64,000 nt of DNA from Acinetobacter vivianii (GCF_014635885.1 NZ_BMDR01000003.1:248001-312000); one strand, 5' to 3'. Shown: positions 47,916-56,689, counted from the first letter of the stretch. Notes: a model not told the origin generated them from the sequence alone. Program-made: numbers and translations.

Positions 47916-49433
47916 ATGATGTCTTTAAGTCGTATTCGCCTTGCAGCTCTACACGACAAAGTGATGAGTGCAGAACAGGCTGCCAGCTTTATTAAAAATG
48001 ATATGACGGTAGGTATGAGCGGTTTTACCCGTGCAGGTGAGGCAAAAGCTGTTCCTCAGGCACTGGTTGAACAAGCCAAGAAAAATCCGTTAAAAATCAC
48101 GTTAATTACTGGTGCAAGCCTCGGCAATGACTTAGACAAGCAATTGACAGAAGCAGGTGTACTTGCTCGTCGTATGCCATTTCAGGTCGACAATACTTTA
48201 CGTCGTGCCATCAACAACGGCGAAGTGATGTTTATTGACCAGCATTTATCTGAAACCGTTGAGCAAATGCGTAACCAGCAATTGAAACGTCCTGATGTTG
48301 CGGTGATTGAAGCGGTTGCGATTACCGAAGAAGGTCATATTGTTCCAACCACTTCTGTAGGGAACTCTGCGAGCTTTGCGATTTTTGCAGAAAAAGTAAT
48401 TGTTGAAATCAATACATCTCTCAGTGAAAACTTCGAAGGTCTGCACGATATTTATATCCCGACTTACCGTCCAACACGTACCCCACTGCCATTAACGAAA
48501 GTGGATGACCGTATTGGCTCAACTGCAATTCCAATCGATCCAGCGAAAATCGTCGGTATCGTATTAAATGATACGGCGGATTCTCCATCAACTGTGACGC
48601 CACCTGATGCTGAAACTCAAGGTATTGCGAATCACTTAATTAAATTCTTTGAAAAAGAAGTGGCTGAAGGCCGTTTAGCGAAGAACTTAGGTCCATTACA
48701 GGCAGGGATTGGTTCAATTGCCAATGCCGTTTTAACCGGTCTTAAAGATTCAAACTTTGAAGATCTGGTAATGTATTCAGAAGTACTACAAGACTGTACC
48801 TTTGAATTGATTGATGCAGGTAAAATGAAGTTCGCTTCAGGCAGCTCAATTACGTTATCAGCACAATGTGGCGAACGTGTTTTTGGCAATCTTGAAAAAT
48901 ACAAAGACAAACTGGTGTTACGTCCACAAGAAATTTCCAACCATCCTGAAATCGTACGTCGCTTAGGGATTATCGGGATTAACACTGCGCTTGAGTTTGA
49001 TATTTACGGTAACGTGAACTCAACGCATGTCTGCGGTACCAAAATGATGAATGGTATCGGCGGTTCAGGTGACTTTGCCCGTAATGCTCACCTTGCAATC
49101 TTTGTAACCAAATCCATTGCCAAAGGTGGCGATATTTCATCGATCGTGCCAATGGTCAGCCATGTCGATCACAATGAACATGATGTGGATATTTTGGTAA
49201 CAGAAGTTGGTTTGGCTGATTTACGCGGCTTGGCACCACGTGAACGTGCGCGTGTGATTATCGACAACTGTGTACACCCACTTTACCAAGGTGCACTCAA
49301 CGATTACTTTGACCGTGCTTGCGAACGTGGCGGCCATACGCCACATATTCTGCGTGAAGCATTGTCTTGGCATGCCAACTTTGAAGAGACAGGTCATATG
49401 TTAGCACCTGTAGATATTGCTAAATCAGCTTAA
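47916..49433 (+). CDS. Acetyl-CoA hydrolase / succinate:acetate CoA-transferase
   Basis: 505 residues of the Cat1/Ach1 family: transfers or hydrolyses CoA between acetate and succinate. Seen: FIKNDMTVGMSGFTRAGEAKAVP at the start, glycine-rich MNGIGGSGDFARNA (about residues 390-403) and the C-terminal LRGLAPRERARVIIDNCVHPLY. The usual length is about 500. Starts with two consecutive ATG codons (47916 and 47919). Transferase is the more likely activity, but hydrolysis is possible. Confidence 0.9.
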   Translation: MMSLSRIRLAALHDKVMSAEQAASFIKNDMTVGMSGFTRAGEAKAVPQALVEQAKKNPLKITLITGASLGNDLDKQLTEAGVLARRMPFQVDNTLRRAINNGEVMFIDQHLSETVEQMRNQQLKRPDVAVIEAVAITEEGHIVPTTSVGNSASFAIFAEKVIVEINTSLSENFEGLHDIYIPTYRPTRTPLPLTKVDDRIGSTAIPIDPAKIVGIVLNDTADSPSTVTPPDAETQGIANHLIKFFEKEVAEGRLAKNLGPLQAGIGSIANAVLTGLKDSNFEDLVMYSEVLQDCTFELIDAGKMKFASGSSITLSAQCGERVFGNLEKYKDKLVLRPQEISNHPEIVRRLGIIGINTALEFDIYGNVNSTHVCGTKMMNGIGGSGDFARNAHLAIFVTKSIAKGGDISSIVPMVSHVDHNEHDVDILVTEVGLADLRGLAPRERARVIIDNCVHPLYQGALNDYFDRACERGGHTPHILREALSWHANFEETGHMLAPVDIAKSA

Positions 49434-49453
49434 TATCTCCATGGTTCTTCATC

Positions 49454-49480
49454 AAAAAGCATGCTTCGGCATGCTTTTTT
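49454..49480. terminator. Bidirectional terminator
   Basis: Stem AAAAAGCATGC / GCATGCTTTTTT with TTCG tetraloop, between the CoA-transferase and the convergent methyltransferase genes. Confidence 0.92.
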
Positions 49481-49492
49481 ATTATCAGTCTT

Positions 49493-50224
49493 TTAAATGC
49501 TTTGCCGCCCCACTCTCAGCAGAATAGGAAAAGTGACCTGCATCGGCTGCTGGATCAGCAGGATATCCTGTAAATCTGCTAAAGCACTGACTCGCATTTG
49601 ATCTTGGTAATGTTTTATCGCAGACCAAGTATTGAGATAATCCCACAACTGCTGTCCTGTCCAACATAGTTCAATCTGAAACTGTGGCATTGGAAGTTCC
49701 TCAAAAGGAAATGGAATCGTTTGATAATGCTCATCAATATAGCGCCGCTCTGCATCCCAGAAGCCGTGTAAGGTCTGAGAATAAAGTTGTCGTATCCGAT
49801 CATTCAAAAGCGCGTCATCAAGCGCTAACAAGCCATAACCAATCACTGCAATCACACCATCTGGTTTGAGCGTGCGCTTCACTTGTGCGTAGAATTTTTC
49901 AAAGTCAAACCAGTGAATCGCCTGCGCAACGGTAATCAAGTCAAAATGATGATCTGGAAAAGTGCACTGCTCCGCAGCTTGCTGTAAATAGCTGACATTA
50001 CTCAAAGCCGGCGCCTGATCGAGCTGGTTCTGGCTTAAATCAGTTGCGATCACCTGTTGAAAATACAGCGCAATCAGCCGCGTTAATTGTCCTGAACCTG
50101 CACCACAGTCCCATGCGCAATCAAAACCTTTAAGCTGCTTAATTAAGCTATCTATGAGCGATTGTGGATAAGTTGGTCGCGCCTGTTGATAAAGTTCACT
50201 TTGCGCCGAAAACAGATCTTTCAT
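49493..50224 (-). CDS. SAM-dependent class I methyltransferase
   Basis: 243 residues with a Rossmann SAM site WDCGAGSGQL (about residues 39-48) and post-motif VIATDLSQNQL, FDLITVAQAIHWFDFEKF (motif V-type), and GVIAVIGYGL. This is the small trans-aconitate/ubiquinone-type methyltransferase group; substrate unknown. It lies between the CoA-transferase and a tRNA-Phe, on the minus strand. Confidence 0.87.
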   Translation of the reverse strand: MKDLFSAQSELYQQARPTYPQSLIDSLIKQLKGFDCAWDCGAGSGQLTRLIALYFQQVIATDLSQNQLDQAPALSNVSYLQQAAEQCTFPDHHFDLITVAQAIHWFDFEKFYAQVKRTLKPDGVIAVIGYGLLALDDALLNDRIRQLYSQTLHGFWDAERRYIDEHYQTIPFPFEELPMPQFQIELCWTGQQLWDYLNTWSAIKHYQDQMRVSALADLQDILLIQQPMQVTFPILLRVGRQSI

Positions 50225-50282
50225 GCGATGTTATTCTTCAATTCTTCTACTTAACCTCAATATAGCAAAATATTGAAGCAAT

Positions 50283-50316
50283 AAAAAAAGCCCCAAACTT
50301 TCGTTTGAGGCTTTTT
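50283..50316 (-). terminator. Terminator of tRNA-Phe copy 1
   Basis: AAAAAGCC (50285-50292) pairs with GGCTTTTT (50309-50316), extended inside by CAAAC/GTTTG, T run on the minus strand; follows the tRNA by six bases. Confidence 0.87.
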
Positions 50317-50321
50317 GAATA

Positions 50322-50397
50322 TGGTGGCGAGACCCAGGATCGAACTGGGGACACACGGATTTTCAATCCGTTGCTCTACCTACTGAGCTATCACGCC
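50322..50397 (-). tRNA. tRNA-Phe (anticodon GAA), copy 1
   Basis: 76 bases with encoded CCA. Anticodon stem ACGGA/TCCGT, loop TTGAAAA with anticodon GAA; D arm GCTC/GAGC; T arm CCCAG-TTCGATC-CTGGG. The acceptor GGCGTGA/TCTCGCC has a T5-T68 mismatch. Identical to copy 2. Confidence 0.96.
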
Positions 50398-50406
50398 AAT
50401 GGGGTG

Positions 50407-50436
50407 TATTAAGCCGTATCTCAGCCCAATAGTCAA
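50407..50436 (-). promoter_or_regulatory. Promoter of tRNA-Phe copy 1
   Basis: On the minus strand TTGACT (50431-50436), 18-base spacer, TTAATA (50407-50412), 10 bases from the tRNA. The same form precedes copy 2. Confidence 0.75.
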
Positions 50437-50500
50437 TAATTATCATGAGCTTTTGATTTGATTGCCCATTTTTCACGCAATCATTTTTTGAGATAAAAAA

Positions 50501-50523
50501 AATCCCTGATGGGATCAGGGATT
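50501..50523 (-). terminator. Terminator of tRNA-Phe copy 2
   Basis: Stem AATCCCTGAT / ATCAGGGATT with loop GGG, followed by a T8 run on the minus strand. Each tRNA-Phe therefore is its own transcription unit. Confidence 0.9.
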
Positions 50524-50538
50524 GAAAATACAAATTTA

Positions 50539-50614
50539 TGGTGGCGAGACCCAGGATCGAACTGGGGACACACGGATTTTCAATCCGTTGCTCTACCTAC
50601 TGAGCTATCACGCC
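50539..50614 (-). tRNA. tRNA-Phe (anticodon GAA), copy 2
   Basis: Identical to copy 1 over 76 bases including CCA, with the same T5-T68 acceptor mismatch. It is a separate unit, with its own promoter and terminator, rather than cotranscribed. Confidence 0.96.
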
Positions 50615-50624
50615 AAAGTGGGCG

Positions 50625-50654
50625 TATTAAACAATGTTTGTCTAAGCCCGTCAA
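50625..50654 (-). promoter_or_regulatory. Promoter of tRNA-Phe copy 2
   Basis: TTGACG (50649-50654, minus strand), 18-base spacer, TTAATA (50625-50630). Same architecture as the promoter of copy 1 although the spacers differ. Confidence 0.75.
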
Positions 50655-50720
50655 GCAAATTTGTGGATTTTTCGTTTAAGCGCTTAATTTTGCTACAAAG
50701 CATAATTTTAAGGCAGCTTT

Positions 50721-51098
50721 TTAGATTTTACCGAGATGCGACAGGCAACGATGGATCGCCCCGCAACCTGGTTCAAACTGTTGCACGCCCTGCGCTTCTT
50801 CCATGCGGCAAACCTCTTCAACCAGACGTTCTGCAACACCACGACCACGATTGGCTGGATGAACCACAATATATTCCAGAACACGGCTTTCACCTTGTCC
50901 TGTCGCCCAAATTGCACCTATAATTTTGGTGTTAAATTCAGCAGTGTAAACTGTGGTATATTGCTGTAGATTTTGTTCAAGTTGTTCCATTGCATCTTGC
51001 CCGTCACCAAACTCTGGGCTGGTATCGTAAAGTCGCTCTAGCTGAGTACGAATTCCTGAATCTTCCAGAGAACTGTAAGCATGTACGGTAATAGGCAT
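50721..51098 (-). CDS. GNAT-family protein, PanZ/PanM-like
   Basis: 125 residues with the GNAT acetyl-CoA motif VHPANRGRGVAERLVEEV (about residues 78-95). Small size, N-terminal MPITVHAYSSLEDSG and the C-terminal region are like the acetyl-CoA sensor PanZ/PanM family, which helps mature aspartate decarboxylase PanD. A plain acetyltransferase is the alternative. AGGAGG precedes the ATG. Monocistronic, divergent from hisB. Confidence 0.78.
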   Translation of the reverse strand: MPITVHAYSSLEDSGIRTQLERLYDTSPEFGDGQDAMEQLEQNLQQYTTVYTAEFNTKIIGAIWATGQGESRVLEYIVVHPANRGRGVAERLVEEVCRMEEAQGVQQFEPGCGAIHRCLSHLGKI

Positions 51099-51202
51099 TG
51101 ATTAACCCTCCTGAGCAAACTATGATGCTGTCACTTTTTCGTCACAGCGAAACTATTGGTTTTTAATTCAATCATTTTTGACGTTTTTTGAGGAACGTGT
51201 CC

Positions 51203-51796
51203 ATGACGCAACGTATCAGTGAAGTGGTAAGAAATACCAACGAAACAAAAATTCGAGTTCGTCTCAATCTCGATGGTACTGGTCAAGGCACACTCAACAC
51301 TGGAGTTCCATTTTTAGACCATATGATTGATCAAATCAAGCGTCATGGTCTATTTGATATCGACATTCATTGCGATGGTGATCTGGAAATCGATGACCAT
51401 CATACCGTTGAAGACTGCGGAATCACACTGGGACAAGCCTTTGCACAAGCTTTAGGTGATAAAAAAGGCTTACGTCGTTATGGGCATTTTTATGCACCTT
51501 TAGACGAAGCACTATCTCGTGTGGTGGTTGATCTGTCTGGTCGCCCTGGCTTATTTATGGATATTCCATTTACACGTGCGCGCATTGGTAGCTTTGATGT
51601 CGATTTATTCTCGGAATTTTTCCAGGGCTTTGTCAATCATGCACTAATGACGCTGCATGTTGATAACCTGAAAGGCAAAAATAGCCACCACCAGATTGAA
51701 AGTGTATTTAAAGCGTTGGCACGTGCATTACGTATGGCCTGTGAGGTTGATCCACGTGCTGAAAATACCATTGCTTCAACCAAAGGTAGCTTGTAA
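51203..51796 (+). CDS. hisB: Imidazoleglycerol-phosphate dehydratase
   Basis: Dehydrates imidazole glycerol phosphate in histidine synthesis, a manganese enzyme. 197 residues from ATG 51203, preceded by GAGGAA; the frame extends to a TTG at 51188 but without need. Seen: [20 protein letters not shown], the His-rich motifs [10 protein letters not shown] and NHALMTLHV, and [17 protein letters not shown]. Monofunctional form, without a phosphatase domain. Its stop overlaps hisH by one base. Confidence 0.96.
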   Translation: MTQRISEVVRNTNETKIRVRLNLDGTGQGTLNTGVPFLDHMIDQIKRHGLFDIDIHCDGDLEIDDHHTVEDCGITLGQAFAQALGDKKGLRRYGHFYAPLDEALSRVVVDLSGRPGLFMDIPFTRARIGSFDVDLFSEFFQGFVNHALMTLHVDNLKGKNSHHQIESVFKALARALRMACEVDPRAENTIASTKGSL

Positions 51797-52413
51797 TGAC
51801 ACGTATTGCTTTACTTGATTATGGCATGGGCAACCTGCACTCTGCCGCGAAAGCGCTAGAGCATGTCGGTGCAACAGTGGACGTGACCAATGATCCTAAA
51901 CTGATTGCCAAAGCTGATAAGATTGTGTTTCCGGGTGTAGGCGCAATGCGTGACTGCATGCAAGGTATGCGTGAAGCAGGGATTGATGAAGTGGTGCGTC
52001 AGGCAGCCTTCAATAAACCTGTGCTTGCGATTTGCGTGGGTATGCAAGCGCTACTACAAAGCTCGGAAGAAAATGGTGGTGTTGATGCGCTCGGCATTTT
52101 CGATGGTGTGGTTAAACATTTCCCTGAAATTCCAAATTTAAAAGTGCCACACATGGGCTGGAATCAGGTACATCAGCTTGATCCAGAGCATCCAATGTGG
52201 AACAACATTGAACAAGATGTGCGTTTCTACTTTGTGCATAGTTATTATGTTGAGCCAAAAGATGCAGCAGTCACGGCAGCAACCTGTGATTATGGCGTGA
52301 ACTTCTGTACGGCGATTCATAAAGACAATTTGTTCGCAACACAATTCCACCCAGAGAAAAGTCATACCGCTGGTTTACAGTTGTTAAAGAACTTTGTGGA
52401 ATGGAAAATTTAA
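51796..52413 (+). CDS. hisH: Imidazole glycerol phosphate synthase, glutaminase subunit
   Basis: Releases ammonia from glutamine for HisF. 205 residues: class I amidotransferase with nucleophile motif [14 protein letters not shown] (Cys about residue 79), [10 protein letters not shown] at the start, and the catalytic HPEKS (His about 189). Starts on the last base of the hisB stop (TAATG). The partner hisF is at 59324, away from it. Confidence 0.96.
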   Translation: MTRIALLDYGMGNLHSAAKALEHVGATVDVTNDPKLIAKADKIVFPGVGAMRDCMQGMREAGIDEVVRQAAFNKPVLAICVGMQALLQSSEENGGVDALGIFDGVVKHFPEIPNLKVPHMGWNQVHQLDPEHPMWNNIEQDVRFYFVHSYYVEPKDAAVTAATCDYGVNFCTAIHKDNLFATQFHPEKSHTAGLQLLKNFVEWKI

Positions 52414-52425
52414 GCTTCACTCATA

Positions 52426-52456
52426 CAGATCAAGTCCTTTGTTATGACTTGGTCTG
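52426..52456 (+). terminator. Candidate terminator after hisH
   Basis: Imperfect stem CAGATCAAGTC (52426-52436) / GACTTGGTCTG (52446-52456), one G-T pair, AT-rich tail. It ends hisB-hisH. Confidence 0.55.
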
Positions 52457-52567
52457 TTATATATAAAATAATTTAAGCATTAATTTAAAAAATTTCTTTA
52501 ATATTCTAATGCATAATACATTTTTTAAGTTTTACAATCCCATAAAAACACTTAAATAGGAATAACA

Positions 52568-53113
52568 ATGAATTCATCAACCCAAACCGTGGATCACCCT
52601 CTAAGTGCTAAAGGTCGCTTTGGTCGACTTTCCTATGCAGCTTGGACATTTTTAAGTAGTATCATTTTCTTTATTATTTTCTTCGTACTAGCCCTCTCCA
52701 CTGGTCTATTTACAGAAAGTAGTTCTCAAGAACCAAACTTTTCAATTTTCTTCATCATCGTATTAGGAATTATATATATTGGGTTTATCTATCTATCTTT
52801 TGTATTTACGATCCGTCGTTTACATGATCGAAATCAAAGTGGCTGGTTATCCCTGCTGATGCTTGTGCCTATAGCAAATTTATTTCTTATGATTTATCTA
52901 TTTTGTGCTAAAGGAACAGAAGGCGAAAATAACTTTGGTTTGGCACGAATAACTTCCGATTGGGAAAAGGTCTTGGGCTGGATTTATATCATTATCATCC
53001 CTCTTGCATTTATTTTTGGTATTTTGGCAGCAATTGCTATTCCTGCTTATCAAGACTACGTACAAAGAAGCCAGCAAGCTCAGATTGAGCAACAGATAAA
53101 TCAAGCTAAATAA
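52568..53113 (+). CDS. DUF805 membrane protein with a pilin-like C-terminal helix
   Basis: 181 residues. The first ~130 are a DUF805 domain: KGRFGRLSYAAWTF and the loop RRLHDRNQSGWLSLL, with four helices. After a short linker comes a further helix reading FGILAAIAIPAYQDYVQRSQ, matching the N-terminal helix of type IV pilins (which is normally followed by a cleaved leader processing site). There is no prepilin peptidase site of the usual form here, since the motif is internal. The polar tail is Gln-rich. AGGAATAAC precedes the ATG. DUF805 proteins have no assigned function. Confidence 0.8.
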   Translation: MNSSTQTVDHPLSAKGRFGRLSYAAWTFLSSIIFFIIFFVLALSTGLFTESSSQEPNFSIFFIIVLGIIYIGFIYLSFVFTIRRLHDRNQSGWLSLLMLVPIANLFLMIYLFCAKGTEGENNFGLARITSDWEKVLGWIYIIIIPLAFIFGILAAIAIPAYQDYVQRSQQAQIEQQINQAK

Positions 53114-53129
53114 ATACGTCATGTTTGCT

Positions 53130-53155
53130 AAGCCAAGTTTCGACTTGGCTTTTTT
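53130..53155 (+). terminator. Rho-independent terminator
   Basis: Stem AAGCCAAGT / ACTTGGCTT, loop TTCG, T run; 17 bases after the DUF805 stop. Confidence 0.92.
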
Positions 53156-53200
53156 ATTTCAATAAAACCCTTTAAGCTCAGAGAAATGACTTGAGTTTTA

Positions 53201-53872
53201 ATGCAGATGGATACATCTCAACACGCAGTAGCGCCTTTAAGTAAAGAACAAATACGTGCCCTCCCTGCCTTTGAAAACCTTGCTTCAGACAAAATTATTG
53301 TCATTCAAACGCTTGAACAATGCTTGGCCCTGCAAGATCAACTCAGTTCCATCCAAGTCTTCGGTTTTGACAGTGAGTCGAAACCGACCTTTAAAGTTGG
53401 AGAAAAATCGACAGGGCCTCATCTCATCCAGCTTGCAACTTACGATAGCGTTTTTCTTTTCCAAGTCAGTGCCGAAATTTTGTCATTTTTAAAACCCATT
53501 TTGGAAAATGAACAGCAACTCAAAGTCGGTTTTGGACTCAAGAATGACGCACATATTTTCCGTGGCAAAGATATCCAGCCCACGTCATTGATTGAACTTT
53601 CCAAAAGCTTCGCAAGTTTTGGTTATCGGAGCCAAGTCGGTGTACAAACCGCGATTGCCCTACTATTCCAGCGTTATTTTGCCAAAAGTAAAAAGATCAG
53701 TACCTCAAATTGGGCAGTGAAACGTCTTAGTCCTCAACAAATCAGTTATGCCGCAGCGGACGCTTATGCAGCACTGCTGGTATTTGAACAGCTTTACCAG
53801 CAACACCGATTCACACCACAATTACAACAACAAATCATGAAAATACTTGAAGGATCAACAGACAAGGCTTAG
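53201..53872 (+). CDS. 3'-5' exonuclease domain protein (RNase D-like)
   Basis: 223 residues containing only the DEDDy exonuclease fold: FGFDSESKP (first Asp/Glu), KVGFGLKNDAHIF (Asp) and SYAAADAYAALLVF (Tyr and Asp). It lacks the HRDC domains of RNase D, so it is a short relative acting on RNA or DNA 3' ends. In-frame ATGs at 53201 and 53207; the choice is uncertain. Monocistronic between hisH and hisA. Confidence 0.87.
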   Translation: MQMDTSQHAVAPLSKEQIRALPAFENLASDKIIVIQTLEQCLALQDQLSSIQVFGFDSESKPTFKVGEKSTGPHLIQLATYDSVFLFQVSAEILSFLKPILENEQQLKVGFGLKNDAHIFRGKDIQPTSLIELSKSFASFGYRSQVGVQTAIALLFQRYFAKSKKISTSNWAVKRLSPQQISYAAADAYAALLVFEQLYQQHRFTPQLQQQIMKILEGSTDKA

Positions 53873-54023
53873 AGATTGATCAATACTTTGCTAATATAGG
53901 GCACGCTGAACATTCAGAAATGCATTGCGTTGTAGGCTAAATTGCCTTCTTTGTCGCAATCATAGAGGGACGTTCAACAAGCCCCTAATAATTTAAACTC
54001 TATGATGACGCAAGGAGCGGTGT

Positions 54024-54758
54024 ATGCTAATCATCCCAGCAATTGACCTGAAAGATGGTAAATGTGTCCGTTTAAAACAAGGACGTATGGAAGACGATAC
54101 TGTTTTCTCTGATGACCCTGTGGCAACTGCACAACATTGGGTGGATGAAGGCGCACGTCGTTTACATTTAGTCGATTTAAATGGTGCTTTTGCCGGCACG
54201 CCGATTCATAAGCCTGTGGTCGAAGCGATTGTACGTGCACAGCCAGAACTACCAATCCAGATCGGTGGCGGTATCCGTTCACTTGAAACCATCGAGCATT
54301 ATTTAGAAGCTGGTGTTTCTTTTGTCATTATCGGAACTAAGGCAGTTAAAGAGCCTGAGTTTGTAGAAGAAGCATGTAAGCGTTTTGCAGGTCGTATTAT
54401 TGTCGGTATTGATGCCATGAATGGTATGGTAGCAACTGATGGTTGGGCCAATATTACTGACGTCAAGGCGACTGATCTTGCGAAACGTTTTGCAGATGCA
54501 GGCGTATCCAGCATTGTGTATACCGATATTGCCCGTGATGGCATGATGCAAGGTGTTAACGTTGAGCAGACTGTCAATCTGGCAGACTATTCTGGCTTAC
54601 CCGTGATTGCATCTGGCGGTGTGACCAACCTTGATGATGTACGCAACTTAAAAGGCCAAAAAGGTATTTTAGGTGCGATCACAGGCCGCGCAATTTACGA
54701 AGGCACCTTAAACCTTCGTGAAGCACAATTATTGCTCGATGAAGACAACCGTCTTTAA
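54024..54758 (+). CDS. hisA: 1-(5-phosphoribosyl)-5-[(5-phosphoribosylamino)methylideneamino] imidazole-4-carboxamide isomerase
   Basis: TIM-barrel isomerase of histidine synthesis. 244 residues with [20 protein letters not shown] at the N-terminus, the phosphate loop [21 protein letters not shown] with the catalytic Asp, and VIASGGV. CAAGGAG precedes the ATG. Followed by a bidirectional terminator; monocistronic. Confidence 0.96.
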   Translation: MLIIPAIDLKDGKCVRLKQGRMEDDTVFSDDPVATAQHWVDEGARRLHLVDLNGAFAGTPIHKPVVEAIVRAQPELPIQIGGGIRSLETIEHYLEAGVSFVIIGTKAVKEPEFVEEACKRFAGRIIVGIDAMNGMVATDGWANITDVKATDLAKRFADAGVSSIVYTDIARDGMMQGVNVEQTVNLADYSGLPVIASGGVTNLDDVRNLKGQKGILGAITGRAIYEGTLNLREAQLLLDEDNRL

Positions 54759-54768
54759 TTTTGCATAA

Positions 54769-54802
54769 AAAAGAAGTTATCTGCCCAGATAACTTCTTTT
54801 GA
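54769..54802. terminator. Bidirectional terminator
   Basis: 15-bp stem AAAAGAAGTTATCTG / CAGATAACTTCTTTT with a two-base CC centre, between hisA and the convergent XRE-cupin gene. Confidence 0.9.
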
Positions 54803-54803
54803 T

Positions 54804-55355
54804 TTAATACAGCACATTACGAATGAATTTTAATGGCTGTGTACCCCGATTGGCATAACAATAACGAATCGAACTTTCAAATAGAATAGAGTCGCCTGCC
54901 TGAACAACTCGTGTTTCCTGTTCAAATTCCAGACTTAACTCGCCTTCGAGCACATAAATGAGTTCCCGCCAGCCCTTTTGATCCGCTTCCGCATGATAAA
55001 TCTCACCAACAGCCAATGACCACGTCCACAACTCAACTTGTGTATACGCTGGAACTGAGGCTAACAGTGTGGCATGACTGGTCGGATGCTCTCCTTGCCA
55101 AGCCAAGGTATTTACGATTTCCGATTCACCCAGTTCAGGTGCACTGACGATACGCTTGAAATCAATTCCCAGTACTGCCGCAATTGCATCCAGTTTCGCC
55201 AGGCTAATATTGACCTGACCTGTTTCCAAGGCCGCAATGGTACGGCGACTGACCCCTGCCCGATCTGCCAGTTCCTGTTGGCTTAAATGGCCCTGATCCC
55301 GAAAATGGCGAATATTTTTTCCTACGTGGGTCAGGACAGTATCGGATGGATTCAT
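54804..55355 (-). CDS. XRE-family regulator with C-terminal cupin
   Basis: 183 residues from ATG 55355. N-terminal HTH (NIRHFRDQGHLSQQELADRAGVSRRTIAALETG, about residues 11-43) followed by a cupin domain (about 105-180, VQAGDSILFESSIRYCYANRG) for ligand sensing. Divergent from the EamA exporter, with two inverted-repeat pairs of GCAATAT between them. It probably controls its own promoter and the exporter's. Longer frame to 55409 crosses the operator and lacks a ribosome-binding site. Confidence 0.88.
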   Translation of the reverse strand: MNPSDTVLTHVGKNIRHFRDQGHLSQQELADRAGVSRRTIAALETGQVNISLAKLDAIAAVLGIDFKRIVSAPELGESEIVNTLAWQGEHPTSHATLLASVPAYTQVELWTWSLAVGEIYHAEADQKGWRELIYVLEGELSLEFEQETRVVQAGDSILFESSIRYCYANRGTQPLKFIRNVLY

Positions 55356-55384
55356 AAACCACAATGATAAAAAATAAAACTTGC

Positions 55385-55436
55385 GCAATATATTGCACAC
55401 ATCGACCAACTAATGCAATATGTGCATTATATTGCA
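55385..55436. promoter_or_regulatory. Paired operators between the XRE-cupin and EamA genes
   Basis: Two symmetric sites built from the half-site GCAATAT: GCAATATATTGC (55385-55396, perfect palindrome) and TGCAATAT-N7-ATATTGCA (55414-55436). They lie in the 101-base gap between the divergent genes, fitting dimer binding by the adjacent regulator. Confidence 0.65.
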
Positions 55437-55456
55437 CTTTTCTTAGGATCGTTGTT

Positions 55457-56347
55457 TTGGCCTCCTTATCCCAGTCTCCTAAAGCCGCACAATTTGCCCT
55501 GATTTTTATTACCATGATTTGGGGCGGTACTTTTTTAGCCGTGCAATACGCACTGAACTTTAGTACCCCGATGTTTTTTGTGGGCTGCCGTTTTGCAGTC
55601 GCCGCTTTGGCTATTTTCCTGATCTCTATAAAGTCGATGCGAGGTTTAACCTTTAAGGAAATACTGGCGGGTGCAGCCATCGGTCTGATGATTGCAATTG
55701 GTTATGGCACGCAAACCATTGGTCTACAAACCATCTTAAGTAGTGAGTCGGCATTTTTAACGGCGCTATATGTGCCTTTGGTTCCCATCCTGATGTGGGC
55801 CATTTTTCAGAAACGACCTTCACTCATGACGTGGGTCGGTACAGCCTTGGCATTTACGGGTTTGGTCTTTTTAACAGGCAATGGTTTTTCCAGCATTGAT
55901 TTAAATTACGGACAAATGCTGACGCTGTCCTGTGCCTTCGTGATTGCACTCGAGATTATCCTGATTGGTTATTTTGCAGGAAAGGTCAATCTGAGACGAG
56001 TCACTGTTGTGCAACTGATGGTCGCGTCTCTCTTGTCCTTTGCCAGTATGCCATTGGTCGGTGAACATAGCATTCCACCCTTTTCTTGGGGGCTGGTCAT
56101 CATTGCTGTCGCATTGGGACTCGCCAGCGCTTTAATCCAGTTTGTCATGAACTGGGCACAACGCATGGTTGATCCTGCACGCGCTGCCATTATTTATGCA
56201 GGCGAACCCGTCTGGGCAGGTGTGATTGGACGCATTGCAGGAGAACGCTTACCCTTGCTCGCGTTATTCGGTGGTTTACTGGTGGTATTGGGGGTCTTGG
56301 TCAGCGAATTAAAATTTAAGTTCTTTGAAAAGGAAAAAGAGAGCTAA
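55457..56347 (+). CDS. EamA-family drug/metabolite exporter
   Basis: 296 residues from TTG 55457, preceded by TTAGGATC; an upstream ATG at 55364 would put the operators inside the gene. Ten helices in two EamA repeats: IFITMIWGGTFLAVQYALNF at the start and AIIYAGEPVWAGVIGRI in the second repeat. Likely inner-membrane exporter of a metabolite or amino acid. Regulated, presumably, by the divergent XRE-cupin protein. The stop codon lies inside a terminator hairpin. Confidence 0.87.
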   Translation: MASLSQSPKAAQFALIFITMIWGGTFLAVQYALNFSTPMFFVGCRFAVAALAIFLISIKSMRGLTFKEILAGAAIGLMIAIGYGTQTIGLQTILSSESAFLTALYVPLVPILMWAIFQKRPSLMTWVGTALAFTGLVFLTGNGFSSIDLNYGQMLTLSCAFVIALEIILIGYFAGKVNLRRVTVVQLMVASLLSFASMPLVGEHSIPPFSWGLVIIAVALGLASALIQFVMNWAQRMVDPARAAIIYAGEPVWAGVIGRIAGERLPLLALFGGLLVVLGVLVSELKFKFFEKEKES

Positions 56348-56359
56348 CTCGCTCTCTTT
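56336..56359 (+). terminator. Terminator overlapping the EamA stop
   Basis: Stem AAAGAGAGC / GCTCTCTTT with loop TAACTC, the loop containing the stop TAA. Confidence 0.75.
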
Positions 56360-56362
56360 CAA

Positions 56363-56680
56363 TTAATTCTGTGGTTCTTTCTTTTTCAGCAGCATGCATG
56401 GCTGGTAATACTCGACCGTAGGCATCGGATCATAAAAGGGATGCAATAGCGCTTTCCACTCCTGATACGCTGCCGACTTCCTAAATCCTTCAGTATGATG
56501 CTCAATACTGTCCCAAAAGATCATTAAAATATAACGACCATCGCCTGCGGTATGCTTAATCAGTTGAACTGCATTTAGCCCATCCATCGGATAAATAATC
56601 GATTTGGCCTGATGAAAAGCCGCTTCAAACGCGTCGCTCTGTTCAGCTTTAATATTCAAATAAACATGTTCAATAATCAT
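56363..56680 (-). CDS. Antibiotic-biosynthesis-monooxygenase-domain protein
   Basis: 105 residues of the dimeric ferredoxin-like ABM fold: IIEHVYLNIKAEQSDAFEAAF, GDGRYILMIFWDSIEHHTEGFRKS and PMPTVEYYQP. Such small proteins act on quinones, haem or unknown aromatic compounds; the substrate is unknown. Nine bases separate it from the DUF4870 gene upstream on the same strand, so the two are probably cotranscribed. Confidence 0.82.
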   Translation of the reverse strand: MIIEHVYLNIKAEQSDAFEAAFHQAKSIIYPMDGLNAVQLIKHTAGDGRYILMIFWDSIEHHTEGFRKSAAYQEWKALLHPFYDPMPTVEYYQPCMLLKKKEPQN

Positions 56681-56689
56681 AGGCCAACC

